The notes under the pieces were generated by a model. That model made no database searches and was not told where the DNA came from. It saw nothing but the letters and a program-made list of their open reading frames with translations. Of a stretch of DNA of 64,000 nucleotides, positions 1-7,557 are shown piece by piece. The translations under genes were made by a program, and so were the position numbers. Position 1 is the stretch's first letter. Every line of letters starts with the position of its first letter. Source of the stretch: Flavobacteriales bacterium (GTDB lineage: Bacteria; Bacteroidota; Bacteroidia; Flavobacteriales_F; PHOS-HE28); the NCBI GenBank assembly GCA_020635725.1, contig JACJZF010000014.1, positions 6,653 to 70,652 on the forward strand, read 5' to 3'.

Positions 1-829
1 GCCTGAGCCAGGTGAGCTGGCGCTTGGCGTAGTTGCGGCTGTGCTGCTTGATCAGGTCGATGGCCTGGGCACGGTCAAGCACTCCATCGAAATGAGCGAA
101 GAGCTCCTTGTAGCCCACGGTCTGCAAGGCGTTGAGCGCGCGGTGGGGCAGGAGGTCACGTGCTTCTGCCTCCATGCCTTCCGCGATCATGCGGTCCACG
201 CGTGCATCGATCCGGCGGTACAGTTCCTCGCGCGGCACATCCATGGCGATGCGGATCAATCGCAGGTCCGTGCGGTCGGCTGCTCCGCTGCGCTGCTCGG
301 AGAATGGCCTGCCGGTGAGCAGGCAGACCTCGAGCGCGCGCACCACACGATGCGGGTTGCTGCGATCGATGCGTGCATGCGTTGTTGGATCCAAGCGCTC
401 CAGCTCGGTGAGCAGCGTGTTCAACCCGCTCTGCTCCATGCGGTGCTGCAAACGCTCGCGAAGTCGCGGATCGCTGGCGGGCAGCGCGTCCAGTCCCTTT
501 ACCAAGGCATCGATATACAGGCCACTGCCGCCAACGAGCACCGCGATGCCGTGCGCGCCGAGCAACTCCTGGAGCACCGGCTCGGCCTCGCGCGCGAAGC
601 GTCCGGCGCTCCACGTCTCCTCCAGTTCCAAGTGCCCGAGGAAATGGTGCCGCACGTCCTGCAGTTCCGCTTCCGCCGGCCGCGCCGTGCCGATGCGCAT
701 GGCTTGGTAGAACTGCCGCGAATCGGCGCTGATCACCTCGGTGCCGAAATGCTGGGCCAACGCAATGCCCGCATCGGTCTTGCCCGATGCCGTGGGCCCG
801 CCGATGATGATCAGCGCTGGCTCAGGCAT
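1..829 (-). CDS. miaA: tRNA dimethylallyltransferase (3' end cut by window edge)
   Basis: Transfers a dimethylallyl group to A37 of tRNAs that read codons starting with U. The minus-strand frame starts at the ATG at 829 and stays open to the window edge, so the C-terminus is missing. Visible family motifs are the P-loop GGPTASGKT at residues 10-18, then ISADSRQFY, and VGGSGLYI in the middle. The start overlaps the stop of the upstream gene by one base (TGATG), which suggests translational coupling. About 276 residues are present out of the roughly 300 usual for MiaA. Confidence 0.95.
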   Translation of the reverse strand, partial: MPEPALIIIGGPTASGKTDAGIALAQHFGTEVISADSRQFYQAMRIGTARPAEAELQDVRHHFLGHLELEETWSAGRFAREAEPVLQELLGAHGIAVLVGGSGLYIDALVKGLDALPASDPRLRERLQHRMEQSGLNTLLTELERLDPTTHARIDRSNPHRVVRALEVCLLTGRPFSEQRSGAADRTDLRLIRIAMDVPREELYRRIDARVDRMIAEGMEAEARDLLPHRALNALQTVGYKELFAHFDGVLDRAQAIDLIKQHSRNYAKRQLTWLR

Positions 830-1416
830 CAGCGGAACTCGTCGCCGAACTCATCGCCGCCTTCATGTCCATACTCATCGGAGCCCTCCGCGGCATCGCT
901 TCCGAAGTGCTCATCATCATCGCCGGAGTCGTAGTGGTGCTCCTCGTCGCCTAGCGCGTAGGGGTCATCCTCCGCGATGCCCGCCGTGAGGTCATCCTCT
1001 TTGCTGTGCTCATCGGGCGCCTCCTTCATGCTCAGCACCACGCGCGGGTAGGTTGCACCGGGCTCGGGGTCGCCGGCGTTGATCAGTTCCACCATGAACA
1101 TCCACATGTGCAGGAAGTCATAGGCGTAAACGAAGCGCTGGCTGGTGCTGCGGATGTGGTCGCTGATCAGCACCTGGTCCATCAACGCCGGAACATGCCC
1201 CTCCTCGGCGAAGCCCAGGTCGGCCAGGGGGATCTCCGCACCCTTGTCCCAATTCTCATCGCTCACGTAGAAGGCCGCCATCTCCTGCCCGATGAAGCCG
1301 AAGGCCTCCTTGATGGCCTTATGGAACTCGAGGAAGCTCTGCTCGCTGCCGATCTCGATGTCGCGGAAGGCCTCGCTCTCGTGATCGATCAGCACACGGA
1401 AACGGTAGATTCTCAC
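829..1416 (-). CDS. plasmid pRiA4b ORF-3-like family protein
   Basis: Resembles the pRiA4b ORF-3 family, whose function is unknown: an IYRFRVLID beta-strand start, then a helix (FLEFHKAIKEAFGF) and an AAFYVSDENWDKG segment. The last 40 or so residues are an acidic tail rich in D, E, G and H. I chose the GTG at 1416 (195 aa). The frame stays open upstream to 1536, but that stretch is made of GTTG/CAAC heptamer repeats and does not look like protein. The gene is coupled to miaA downstream. The family match is by eye. Confidence 0.75.
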   Translation of the reverse strand: MRIYRFRVLIDHESEAFRDIEIGSEQSFLEFHKAIKEAFGFIGQEMAAFYVSDENWDKGAEIPLADLGFAEEGHVPALMDQVLISDHIRSTSQRFVYAYDFLHMWMFMVELINAGDPEPGATYPRVVLSMKEAPDEHSKEDDLTAGIAEDDPYALGDEEHHYDSGDDDEHFGSDAAEGSDEYGHEGGDEFGDEFR

Positions 1417-1419
1417 TTC

Positions 1420-1576
1420 GGAGGTTGGGAGTTGGAGGTTGAGAACGCTGTTTGGAGTTGGGGACCCTGTTGGCGATAGCGGTTCAAACGGAGCAAGGAC
1501 GATGGCGAAGCTACGTGGGCAGAGGGCAACCCTCAACGCGCATCAACGTTCAACTCTCAACGGTTCAGGGTTCAGG
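1420..1576. repeat. heptamer repeats (GTTGNNN facing CAACNNN)
   Basis: Three GTTGNNN heptamers run at 1424-1444, and CAACNNN heptamers on the same strand run at 1527-1557 in the opposite sense. The array continues into the last codons and TGA stop of the downstream tRNA nucleotidyltransferase gene, where CCTGAACCCTGAACC encodes Pro-Glu-Pro-stop. The same heptamer family recurs at 4857-4930. Confidence 0.65.
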
Positions 1577-3022
1577 ATGGCCTGATGCCTCCAAGCCAAG
1601 CTTTCGGCCTTCCTCCAGCATCAGCTGCCAGGCCTGTGCGCGGTCGTTCTGGATCACGCCGTCCAGGATGGCGTCCTTGATCACCGTCTTGATGTCGCCG
1701 ATGAGCTTGCAGGGCGGGATGTTGAAGGCGCGCATGATGTCCTCGCCGGTGATGGGCGGCTGGAAGTTGCGCACGCGGTCCTTCTCCTCCACGTCCTTCA
1801 GCTTCTGCATCACCAGCTCGTAGTTGCGCAGGTAACGGTCCTTCTTCTTCTCGTTCTTGCTGGTGATGTCGGCGCGGCACAGGATCATGAGCGCATCGAT
1901 GTCGTCACCGGCATCGAAGAGGAGGCGGCGCACCGCGCTGTCGGTCACCTCTTCCTTGGTGAGGGCGATGGGCCGCAGGTGCAGGGCCACGAGCTTCTGC
2001 ACGAACTTCATCTGCTCGTCCAGCGGGAGCTTCAGGCGCCGGAAGATCTTCGGCACCATACGGGCGCCCTTGTCCTCATGGCCGTGGAAGGTCCAGCCGA
2101 TGCCGGGCACGAAGCGCTTGGTGACGGGCTTGGCGATGTCGTGCAGCACGGCGGCCCAGCGCAGCCAGAGGTCTTCGCTCTTCGCGCACACATTGTCCAG
2201 CACCTGCAGGGTGTGGTAGAAGTTGTCCTTGTGTCCGATACCGAATTTCTCCTCGGCGCCAGCGAGCTCCAGGAACTCGGGGAAGAACTCGGCCATGAGA
2301 CCGCTCTCACGCAGCAGGATGAAGCCGACGCTGGGCCTAGGGGCGAGGATGATCTTGTTCAGCTCGGTGTGGATCCTTTCGGCGCTGATGATCTCGAGCC
2401 GCTTCGCATTGCGTTGGATGGCCTCGAAGGTCACCGGGTCGATGGTGAAGCCGAGCTGCGTGGCGAAGCGCACAGCACGCAGCATGCGCAAAGGGTCATC
2501 GCTGAAGGTGATGTCCGGGTCGAGCGGCGTGCGCAGCAGACCCTGGTCCAGGTGCAGGATGCCACCGAAGGGATCCACCAAGGCGCCGAGGCTCCCGGTG
2601 TTCAGCGAGATGGCCAACGCGTTGATGGTGAAGTCGCGGCGTTCCTGATCGTCCTTGATGGTGCCGGGCGCCACCTCGGGCTTGCGGCTGTTGCGGTTGT
2701 AGCTCTCCTTGCGCGCGCCCACGAACTCCACCTGGAGATCGCGGAGCATGAACATGGCCGTGCCGAAATTCTTGAAGACATGCACCGGGCCCGCATCCAA
2801 TCGTTGCGCCACGGCCTCGGCGAAGGCCATGCCGTCGCCTTCCACCACGAAGTCGATGTCCTTGCACGGACGGCCGATCAACCGGTCGCGCACATAGCCG
2901 CCGATGGCGAAGGCCGGAACGTTCTGCTTCGCCGCCTCGGCCGCCACCGCAGCGAACAAGGGCTCGCTCACCACGCCATCAAGGCGTGCGGGATCAACGG
3001 TGTATTTCTGCCCGGTCGGCAT
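1565..3022 (-). CDS. cca: CCA tRNA nucleotidyltransferase with HD domain
   Basis: Adds or repairs the 3' CCA end of tRNA. The N-terminal nucleotidyltransferase head shows IGGYVRDRLIGRPCKDIDFVV, followed by the RRDFTINALA and DDPLRMLRAVRFATQLGF motifs typical of poly(A) polymerase/CCA enzymes. An HD-type segment (WAAVLHDIAKP) follows in the second half. I chose the ATG at 3022 (485 aa), because the frame upstream overlaps hicA. A TACTTTCG -7 box lies seven bases upstream of that ATG. The C-terminus ends inside a CCTGAACC repeat. Confidence 0.93.
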   Translation of the reverse strand: MPTGQKYTVDPARLDGVVSEPLFAAVAAEAAKQNVPAFAIGGYVRDRLIGRPCKDIDFVVEGDGMAFAEAVAQRLDAGPVHVFKNFGTAMFMLRDLQVEFVGARKESYNRNSRKPEVAPGTIKDDQERRDFTINALAISLNTGSLGALVDPFGGILHLDQGLLRTPLDPDITFSDDPLRMLRAVRFATQLGFTIDPVTFEAIQRNAKRLEIISAERIHTELNKIILAPRPSVGFILLRESGLMAEFFPEFLELAGAEEKFGIGHKDNFYHTLQVLDNVCAKSEDLWLRWAAVLHDIAKPVTKRFVPGIGWTFHGHEDKGARMVPKIFRRLKLPLDEQMKFVQKLVALHLRPIALTKEEVTDSAVRRLLFDAGDDIDALMILCRADITSKNEKKKDRYLRNYELVMQKLKDVEEKDRVRNFQPPITGEDIMRAFNIPPCKLIGDIKTVIKDAILDGVIQNDRAQAWQLMLEEGRKLGLEASGHPEP

Positions 3023-3029
3023 CGGGCGG

Positions 3030-3037
3030 CGAAAGTA
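3030..3037 (-). promoter_or_regulatory. -7 box (TACTTTCG) of cca
   Basis: Matches the Bacteroidota -7 consensus TAnnTTTG with one change, seven bases upstream of the chosen ATG. No clear -33 box was found. Confidence 0.4.
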
Positions 3038-3044
3038 GGGGGCC

Positions 3045-3260
3045 TCAGGCCAGGCTCTCTTTGTCGATACCGGCTTGGCCAAGAATGGCGAGCAAAGTTC
3101 CTTTGGGTAGGTCTCCGCGATGCAATGGAACCACCGTCATCTTCCCCGTTGTTCTGTTCTTGAAGATCTGGTGCGATCCTTTGGAGCGCACGAACTCAAA
3201 GCCGTGTTCCTTCAACAAGCGAATCAGTTCCGCAGCGGTCAGGGATGGCGTCTTGGCCAT
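3045..3260 (-). CDS. hicA: HicA-type mRNA interferase toxin
   Basis: A 71-residue HicA toxin, which by family knowledge cleaves mRNA or tmRNA. It has the double-stranded-RNA-binding-like fold signature, with GFEFVRSKGSHQIFKN and the probable catalytic His30, followed by VVPLHRGDLPKGTL. It sits directly downstream of hicB with a one-base TGATG overlap, so antitoxin is made before toxin. The pair lies between cca and the paa genes. Confidence 0.9.
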   Translation of the reverse strand: MAKTPSLTAAELIRLLKEHGFEFVRSKGSHQIFKNRTTGKMTVVPLHRGDLPKGTLLAILGQAGIDKESLA

Positions 3261-3487
3261 CAGGAAGCGAGCACCAACGAGTATTCCAAAGTGCGACTGT
3301 CGTCGGGAATGGGGTCGCCTTCGGCTTCCAAGGTCTCCACATAAAGCTCGATGGCTTCCTTAGCCATGCTCAATGCGTGATCGATGGACTCACCATATGT
3401 CACGCAGCCAGGCAAGGCTGGAACAGTGACTGTGAAGCCGCCTTCAGGTTCTTGCGTGAGGAGAACTCTATAGGTGCGCTGCGACAT
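3260..3487 (-). CDS. hicB: HicB-type antitoxin
   Basis: A 75-residue HicB antitoxin with the partial RNase H-like fold typical of the family: a YRVLLTQEPEGGFTVTVPAL strand pair, LPGCVTYGES, then the helix ALSMAKEAIELYVE. I chose the ATG at 3487, because the longer open frame runs into the upstream paaD region. There is no C-terminal HTH/RHH domain, so DNA autoregulation is not evident. Confidence 0.9.
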   Translation of the reverse strand: MSQRTYRVLLTQEPEGGFTVTVPALPGCVTYGESIDHALSMAKEAIELYVETLEAEGDPIPDDSRTLEYSLVLAS

Positions 3488-3513
3488 GCTCGTGGGCCTA
3501 ATCGTCGTGCAAG

Positions 3514-3999
3514 TTACAAGCACTTGAACTGATCGAAGGGCTCCAGGCACTGGTTGCACTTCCACAGCGCCTTGCACGCCGTGCTGCCGAAAGGCGAGAG
3601 CATCACGGTGTCCTTCGAGCCGCAATGCGGGCATAGCACCACGGGTGCTTCGCCCTTCAGCGCGCGGATATCAGCGGTCTTCTCCGGCGGCGCGATGCCG
3701 TATTCCTTCAGCTTGCGCTTGCCGGTATCGGTGATCCAGTCAGTGGTCCAGGCAGGGGCTAGGGTCATCTTCACTTCCACCTCGGGCACGCCGGCTGCGA
3801 GCAATTCCTTCTTGATGTCAGCAGCCATGGCATCCATGGCCGGGCAGCCGGTGTAGGTGGGGGTGATGGTGATGATGGCCTTGCCGCTCTCTTCCACCTC
3901 CACGCCGCGCACCACGCCGAGCTCGAGCACGTTGATCACCGGGATCTCCGGGTCCTTCACATAGTCGAGCAGCTCGAGGATGCGGTCTTTTGTGATCAT
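3514..3999 (-). CDS. paaD: 1,2-phenylacetyl-CoA epoxidase subunit PaaD
   Basis: The PaaD subunit, which in other bacteria is needed for Fe-S or iron centre maturation of the PaaABCE epoxidase. The N-terminal two-thirds is a DUF59/MIP18-like domain with VKDPEIPVINVLELG and the conserved TYTGCPAMDAM. The C-terminus is a zinc ribbon (CPHCGS near residue 120, CNQC near residue 150). It is the last gene of paaABCD. The 93-base spacer from paaC holds a CGCAGAG repeat cluster. Confidence 0.95.
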   Translation of the reverse strand: MITKDRILELLDYVKDPEIPVINVLELGVVRGVEVEESGKAIITITPTYTGCPAMDAMAADIKKELLAAGVPEVEVKMTLAPAWTTDWITDTGKRKLKEYGIAPPEKTADIRALKGEAPVVLCPHCGSKDTVMLSPFGSTACKALWKCNQCLEPFDQFKCL

Positions 4000-4012
4000 G
4001 AGGGTGAATGGC

Positions 4013-4036
4013 CGCAGAGACGCAGAGTCGCAGAGA
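4013..4036. repeat. CGCAGAG octamer repeats in the paaC-paaD spacer
   Basis: Three CGCAGAG copies start at 4013, 4021 and 4029, an exact 8-bp period. The same word builds the inverted repeats around the GxxExxY gene near 62.1-62.6 kb. Confidence 0.7.
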
Positions 4037-4092
4037 AGATAGTGTATGTGCTCAGGATGCCCGTCCGGGTCGCTTGTCCTTCGCCTCCCGAT

Positions 4093-4851
4093 CTACCACT
4101 CCGCCCCCGGGTATGCCCGGGTCACATGCTGCATCTCGGCCAGGATGTAACCCATGTGCTCGGTATGCATGCCTTTGCGGCCGCCGGTGGCCATGAAGCC
4201 ATCCGCCGGGCGCTTGAGTGTGGCTTCGGCCAGCACCTCATCCACGGTCTTGCTCCACGCGGCTTTCACGGCGGCCATGTCCGGCGCGATGCCCGCCTGG
4301 GTCATTTGCGCCAGCACGTCATCGCTCTCAAAGAGCTCACCGGTGAAGGTCCATAGGTCGTCGAGTGCGGCCTGGGCACGCTGGTGGCTCTCTGCGGTGC
4401 CATCGCCGAAGCGCACCATCCACTCGCTGCTGGCGCGCAGGTGGTAGGTGGCCTCCTTCACGCTCTTGCCCGCGATCGCGGCGAGCTGCTCGTCCTTGCT
4501 TTTCAGCAGGGCCTGCATCAACGGCAGGTGATAGGCATCGAACAGGAAGCTGCGTGCCATGGTGTGCGCGTAATCGCCATTGGGCTGCTCCACCAGCTTC
4601 ACGTTCGTGAACTGCCGCTCCATCCTGCGGTATGCCAGGTCATCCTCTGTGCGCCCTTTGCCCTCCACCTGTCCTGCGTAGGTGAGCAGGTTCCGGGCCT
4701 CGCCAAGGTGGTCGAGCGATCGATTGGTGAGGGCGATGTCCTCCTCGAGGATGGGTCCGTGACCGCACCATTCGCTCAACCGGTGGCTGAGGATGAGCAG
4801 GTCGTCGCCGAGGCGGAGGGTGTATTGGAAGAGTGGGTTGCTCATGGCCAT
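4093..4851 (-). CDS. paaC: 1,2-phenylacetyl-CoA epoxidase subunit PaaC
   Basis: The structural, non-catalytic ferritin-like partner of PaaA in the multicomponent epoxidase. At 252 aa it matches the usual length of about 250. Family features are LRLGDDLLILSHRLSEWCGHGP, the DIALTNRSLDHLGEARNLL helix and the C-terminal GGRKGMHTEHMGYILAEMQ. Two starts are possible, at 4851 (MAMSN) and 4845 (MSN). The frame upstream of these consists of CAAC/GTTG heptamers and was excluded. Confidence 0.95.
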   Translation of the reverse strand: MAMSNPLFQYTLRLGDDLLILSHRLSEWCGHGPILEEDIALTNRSLDHLGEARNLLTYAGQVEGKGRTEDDLAYRRMERQFTNVKLVEQPNGDYAHTMARSFLFDAYHLPLMQALLKSKDEQLAAIAGKSVKEATYHLRASSEWMVRFGDGTAESHQRAQAALDDLWTFTGELFESDDVLAQMTQAGIAPDMAAVKAAWSKTVDEVLAEATLKRPADGFMATGGRKGMHTEHMGYILAEMQHVTRAYPGAEW

Positions 4852-4856
4852 GGCAG

Positions 4857-4930
4857 GTTGGGGGTTGGTGGGATAGGGGGTTGGGCAACCCTCAACATTC
4901 AACTATCAACATTCAACCCTCAACATTCAA
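4857..4930. repeat. CAACNNT heptamer array in the paaB-paaC spacer
   Basis: CAACCCT, CAACATT, CAACTAT, CAACATT, CAACCCT and CAACATT run head to tail at 4886-4927 with an exact 7-bp period. GTTGGGG-type heptamers in the opposite sense precede them from 4857. The TGA stop of paaB (4927-4929 on the minus strand) lies inside the array. Confidence 0.75.
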
Positions 4931-5220
4931 ATGTATTTCGCCCTCTCGGGCACGGTGTAGAAGGTCGGGTGTCGGTACACCTTGTCATCGGCGGGGTCGA
5001 AGAGGCTCTCGGCATCCTCGGGGCGTGAGGAGTGGATGTGCTCGCTCTTCACCACCCAGATGCTATTGCCTTCCTGTCGGCGGGTGTACACATCGCGGGC
5101 GTTCTCGATGGCCATTTCCGCATCGGCGGCGTGCAAGCTGCCCACATGCTTATGGTCCAAGCCGCGCTTGCTCTGGATGAAGACCTCCCAGAGGGGCCAG
5201 TTGTTCGGGTTCTCGCTCAT
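4927..5220 (-). CDS. paaB: 1,2-phenylacetyl-CoA epoxidase subunit PaaB
   Basis: Small bridging subunit (97 aa) of the PaaABCE ring-epoxidising complex. The family signature is clear: WPLWEVFIQSKRGLDHKHVGSLHA, then AIENARDVYTRRQEG and IWVVKSEHI. It lies between paaA and paaC. Its stop codon falls in the heptamer repeat array downstream. Confidence 0.96.
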   Translation of the reverse strand: MSENPNNWPLWEVFIQSKRGLDHKHVGSLHAADAEMAIENARDVYTRRQEGNSIWVVKSEHIHSSRPEDAESLFDPADDKVYRHPTFYTVPERAKYI

Positions 5221-5230
5221 TCGGTTGAAG

Positions 5231-5293
5231 GTGTCGGTTGTCCGCTATCAGTTGTCAGTGCCGCATGACGGACGGCTGACATCTGACAACTGT
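5231..5293. repeat. TGTCNGT heptamer repeat in the paaA-paaB spacer
   Basis: Four heptamers, TGTCGGT, TGTCCGC, TATCAGT and TGTCAGT, occupy 5232-5259. An opposing CTGACA...CTGACAACTG follows to 5293. A closely similar four-heptamer stretch lies inside the coding sequence of the ROK gene at 63387-63414. Confidence 0.65.
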
Positions 5294-5296
5294 TCC

Positions 5297-6241
5297 CTAT
5301 GCTGCTTCTTTTCGTTTAGCTCGTTTCGCCGCATGCGCCACGGCCGCATCGCGTACCCATTGGCCTTCGGCGTGGGCCTTGTTGCGCGCATCCAGGCGTT
5401 CCTTGTTGCATGGTCCGTTGCCCTTCACCACGTTCCAGAACTCGTCCCAATCGATGGGCCCGAAGTCATAGTGGCCGCGCTCCTCGTTCCATTTCAGCAG
5501 CGGGTCCGGAACGCTCAATCCGATGACCTCGGCCTGCTGCACCGTGCGGTCGATGAAGATCTGGCGGAGCTCGTCGTTGCTCTGGCGCTTGATCTTCCAG
5601 GTCATGCTCTGCTGGCTGTGCGGGCTATCTGCGTCATTCGGGCCGAACATCATCAGGCTGGGCCACCACCAGCGGTTCAGCGCATCCTGCGCCATCTCCT
5701 TCTGCTCAGGTGTGCCCTGTGCGAGCACGGCCATGATCTCATAGCCCTGGCGCTGGTGGAAGCTCTCCTCCTTGCAGATGCGCACCATGGCCCGCGCATA
5801 GGGGCCGTAGCTGGTGCGGCACAGCATCACCTGGTTCATGATGGCCGCGCCGTCCACGAGCCAACCGATCGCCCCGATGTCGGCCCAGGTGAGGGTGGGG
5901 TAGTTGAAGATGCTGCTGTATTTGGCCTTGCCGCTCAGCAGGTCGTCGATGGTCTTCTCGCGGCTGGTGCCGAGCGTTTCACTGGCGCTGTATAGGTAGA
6001 GCCCGTGGCCGGCCTCGTCCTGCACCTTGGCCAGCAGGATGGCCTTGCGCTTCAGGCTCGGGGCACGGGTGATCCAGTTGCCCTCGGGGAGCATGCCCAC
6101 CACCTCGCTGTGCGCGTGCTGGCTGATCTGCCTCACCAGGGTCTTGCGGTACTCATCCGGCATCCAATCCTTGGGTTCGATCTTCTGTTCCGCGTCGATC
6201 TTGGCTTGGAACAGCTCCTCCAGGTTCTTCACGTCGGTCAT
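5297..6241 (-). CDS. paaA: 1,2-phenylacetyl-CoA epoxidase catalytic subunit PaaA
   Basis: Catalytic di-iron subunit that epoxidises the aromatic ring of phenylacetyl-CoA. At 314 aa it has the expected length. The ferritin-like iron ligands are visible as HAHSEVVG (Glu46), DEAGH (Glu76 and His79) and KEESFHQRQG (Glu159 and His162). It is the first gene of paaABCD, divergent from paaE across a 118-bp region. The C-terminal Lys/Arg/Ala-rich tail is short and variable in the family. Confidence 0.97.
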   Translation of the reverse strand: MTDVKNLEELFQAKIDAEQKIEPKDWMPDEYRKTLVRQISQHAHSEVVGMLPEGNWITRAPSLKRKAILLAKVQDEAGHGLYLYSASETLGTSREKTIDDLLSGKAKYSSIFNYPTLTWADIGAIGWLVDGAAIMNQVMLCRTSYGPYARAMVRICKEESFHQRQGYEIMAVLAQGTPEQKEMAQDALNRWWWPSLMMFGPNDADSPHSQQSMTWKIKRQSNDELRQIFIDRTVQQAEVIGLSVPDPLLKWNEERGHYDFGPIDWDEFWNVVKGNGPCNKERLDARNKAHAEGQWVRDAAVAHAAKRAKRKEAA

Positions 6242-6260
6242 GTGCCTTGTTTGCGGTTCG

Positions 6261-6268
6261 CTAAAGTA
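6261..6268 (-). promoter_or_regulatory. -7-like box (TACTTTAG) upstream of paaA
   Basis: Resembles TAnnTTTG and lies 19 bases upstream of the paaA ATG, in the region shared with paaE. Confidence 0.35.
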
Positions 6269-6340
6269 GCGCCATGGCCCGGTTCATCGCTGACGGCGGT
6301 CAGTGTCAGCCCGATACTGACGTCGCCTCGGGACGGCTTC

Positions 6341-6348
6341 TATTTTTG
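6341..6348 (+). promoter_or_regulatory. -7 box (TATTTTTG) of paaE
   Basis: Exact match to TAnnTTTG, 11 bases upstream of the paaE ATG. No TTTG -33 element was seen at the expected spacing. Confidence 0.5.
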
Positions 6349-6359
6349 CGGCCCCACGC

Positions 6360-7457
6360 ATGAGCACGAACAGGATGGCCCATTTCCATACGCTTAAGGT
6401 CGCAGATGTCAACCAGGAGACGCCCGAGTGCATCGTGGTGGGCTTCGAGGTGCCGGAAGGGCTCCGCAAGGAGTTCGCGTTCCAGCACGGCCAATACGTG
6501 ACCCTGAAGCTCACGGTCGATGGCGAGGACCTGCGCCGCTCGTACAGCATCTGCAGCAGCCCGTTGGATGCGGAGCGCTTCTGCATCGCGGTGAAGAAGG
6601 TGCCGCACGGTCGGGCGAGCACCCAGCTGGTGGATAAGCTGAAGGCGGGCATGAGCATCGAGGTGATGAGCCCGATGGGCAATTTCACCACCGCTCTCGA
6701 TGCCTCCAGGGAGCGCCAGTTCGTGGCCTTCGCGGCCGGCAGCGGCATCACGCCCATCCTCAGCATCCTGAAGACCGTGTTGCGCACCGAGCCGAAGAGC
6801 CGCTTCACCCTGTTCTACGGCAACACCGATGTGGACCGCATCATCTTCCGCCAGCGCCTGGAGGAGCTGAAGGCGCAGCACGCCGGTCGCCTCGATGTGC
6901 ACCATATCCTGAGCAAGGGCGCCGATGAGGACCAGCTCTTCAACGGGCGCATCACCACGGACAAGGCCGTGGCGCTGGTGCAGCGCTTCGTCTCCGACCG
7001 CAACGACAACGAGTACTTCATCTGCGGCCCTGAGCAGATGATGGTGAACGTGAGCGAGGCGCTGGAGCGGCTGGGCGCCGACAAGAAGCGCATCCACATC
7101 GAGCTCTTCGGCACGCCGGTGAGCACCGAGGCGAAGAAGGAAGCCACCCATGCCACCTCCACGGTGTTCAGCGGCGTGGCCGATGTGAAGGTGATCCTGG
7201 ATGGGCGCGAGCATGAGCTCAAGATCAAGGCGAATGGCGATACCGTGCTGGATGCCGCCCTCGACGCCGGACTCGATGTGCCCTATGCCTGCAAGGGAGC
7301 GGTGTGCTGCACGTGCAAGGCGCGCGTGGTGGAGGGGCAGGTGGAGATGGAGATGAACTACGCCCTCACCGATGATGAGGTGGCCGATGGTTACGTGCTC
7401 ACCTGCCAGACCCATCCGCGCTCGCAGCGGGTGGTGATCGATTACGACCAGCACTGA
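6360..7457 (+). CDS. paaE: 1,2-phenylacetyl-CoA epoxidase reductase PaaE
   Basis: NADPH-dependent flavin/iron-sulfur reductase that feeds electrons to PaaA. Domains in order are an FAD domain (RRSYSICSSP, about residue 60), an NAD(P) domain (AAGSGITPILSILK, then EYFICGPEQMM) and a C-terminal plant-type 2Fe-2S ferredoxin domain with PYACKGAVCCTCKARV and a final YVLTCQTHP. At 365 aa the length is normal. Here it is divergent from paaABCD rather than fifth in one operon, so the two halves of the complex have separate promoters. Confidence 0.96.
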   Translation: MSTNRMAHFHTLKVADVNQETPECIVVGFEVPEGLRKEFAFQHGQYVTLKLTVDGEDLRRSYSICSSPLDAERFCIAVKKVPHGRASTQLVDKLKAGMSIEVMSPMGNFTTALDASRERQFVAFAAGSGITPILSILKTVLRTEPKSRFTLFYGNTDVDRIIFRQRLEELKAQHAGRLDVHHILSKGADEDQLFNGRITTDKAVALVQRFVSDRNDNEYFICGPEQMMVNVSEALERLGADKKRIHIELFGTPVSTEAKKEATHATSTVFSGVADVKVILDGREHELKIKANGDTVLDAALDAGLDVPYACKGAVCCTCKARVVEGQVEMEMNYALTDDEVADGYVLTCQTHPRSQRVVIDYDQH

Positions 7458-7480
7458 CCGAAGACGGAGCGGAATAGGAC

Positions 7481-7512
7481 AAGGCGGGCTTACGGGCCCG
7501 CCTTGCTGTTTT
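7481..7512 (+). terminator. Rho-independent terminator after paaE
   Basis: A perfect 9-bp stem (AAGGCGGGC at 7481-7489 with GCCCGCCTT at 7496-7504) around a 6-base loop, followed by a T-rich GCTGTTTT. It begins 23 bases after the paaE stop. Confidence 0.85.
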
Positions 7513-7557
7513 CCCTGCCTTGGTTGGTGTGTTTGTAAGGCGGGGAGAAGAGGTTCG

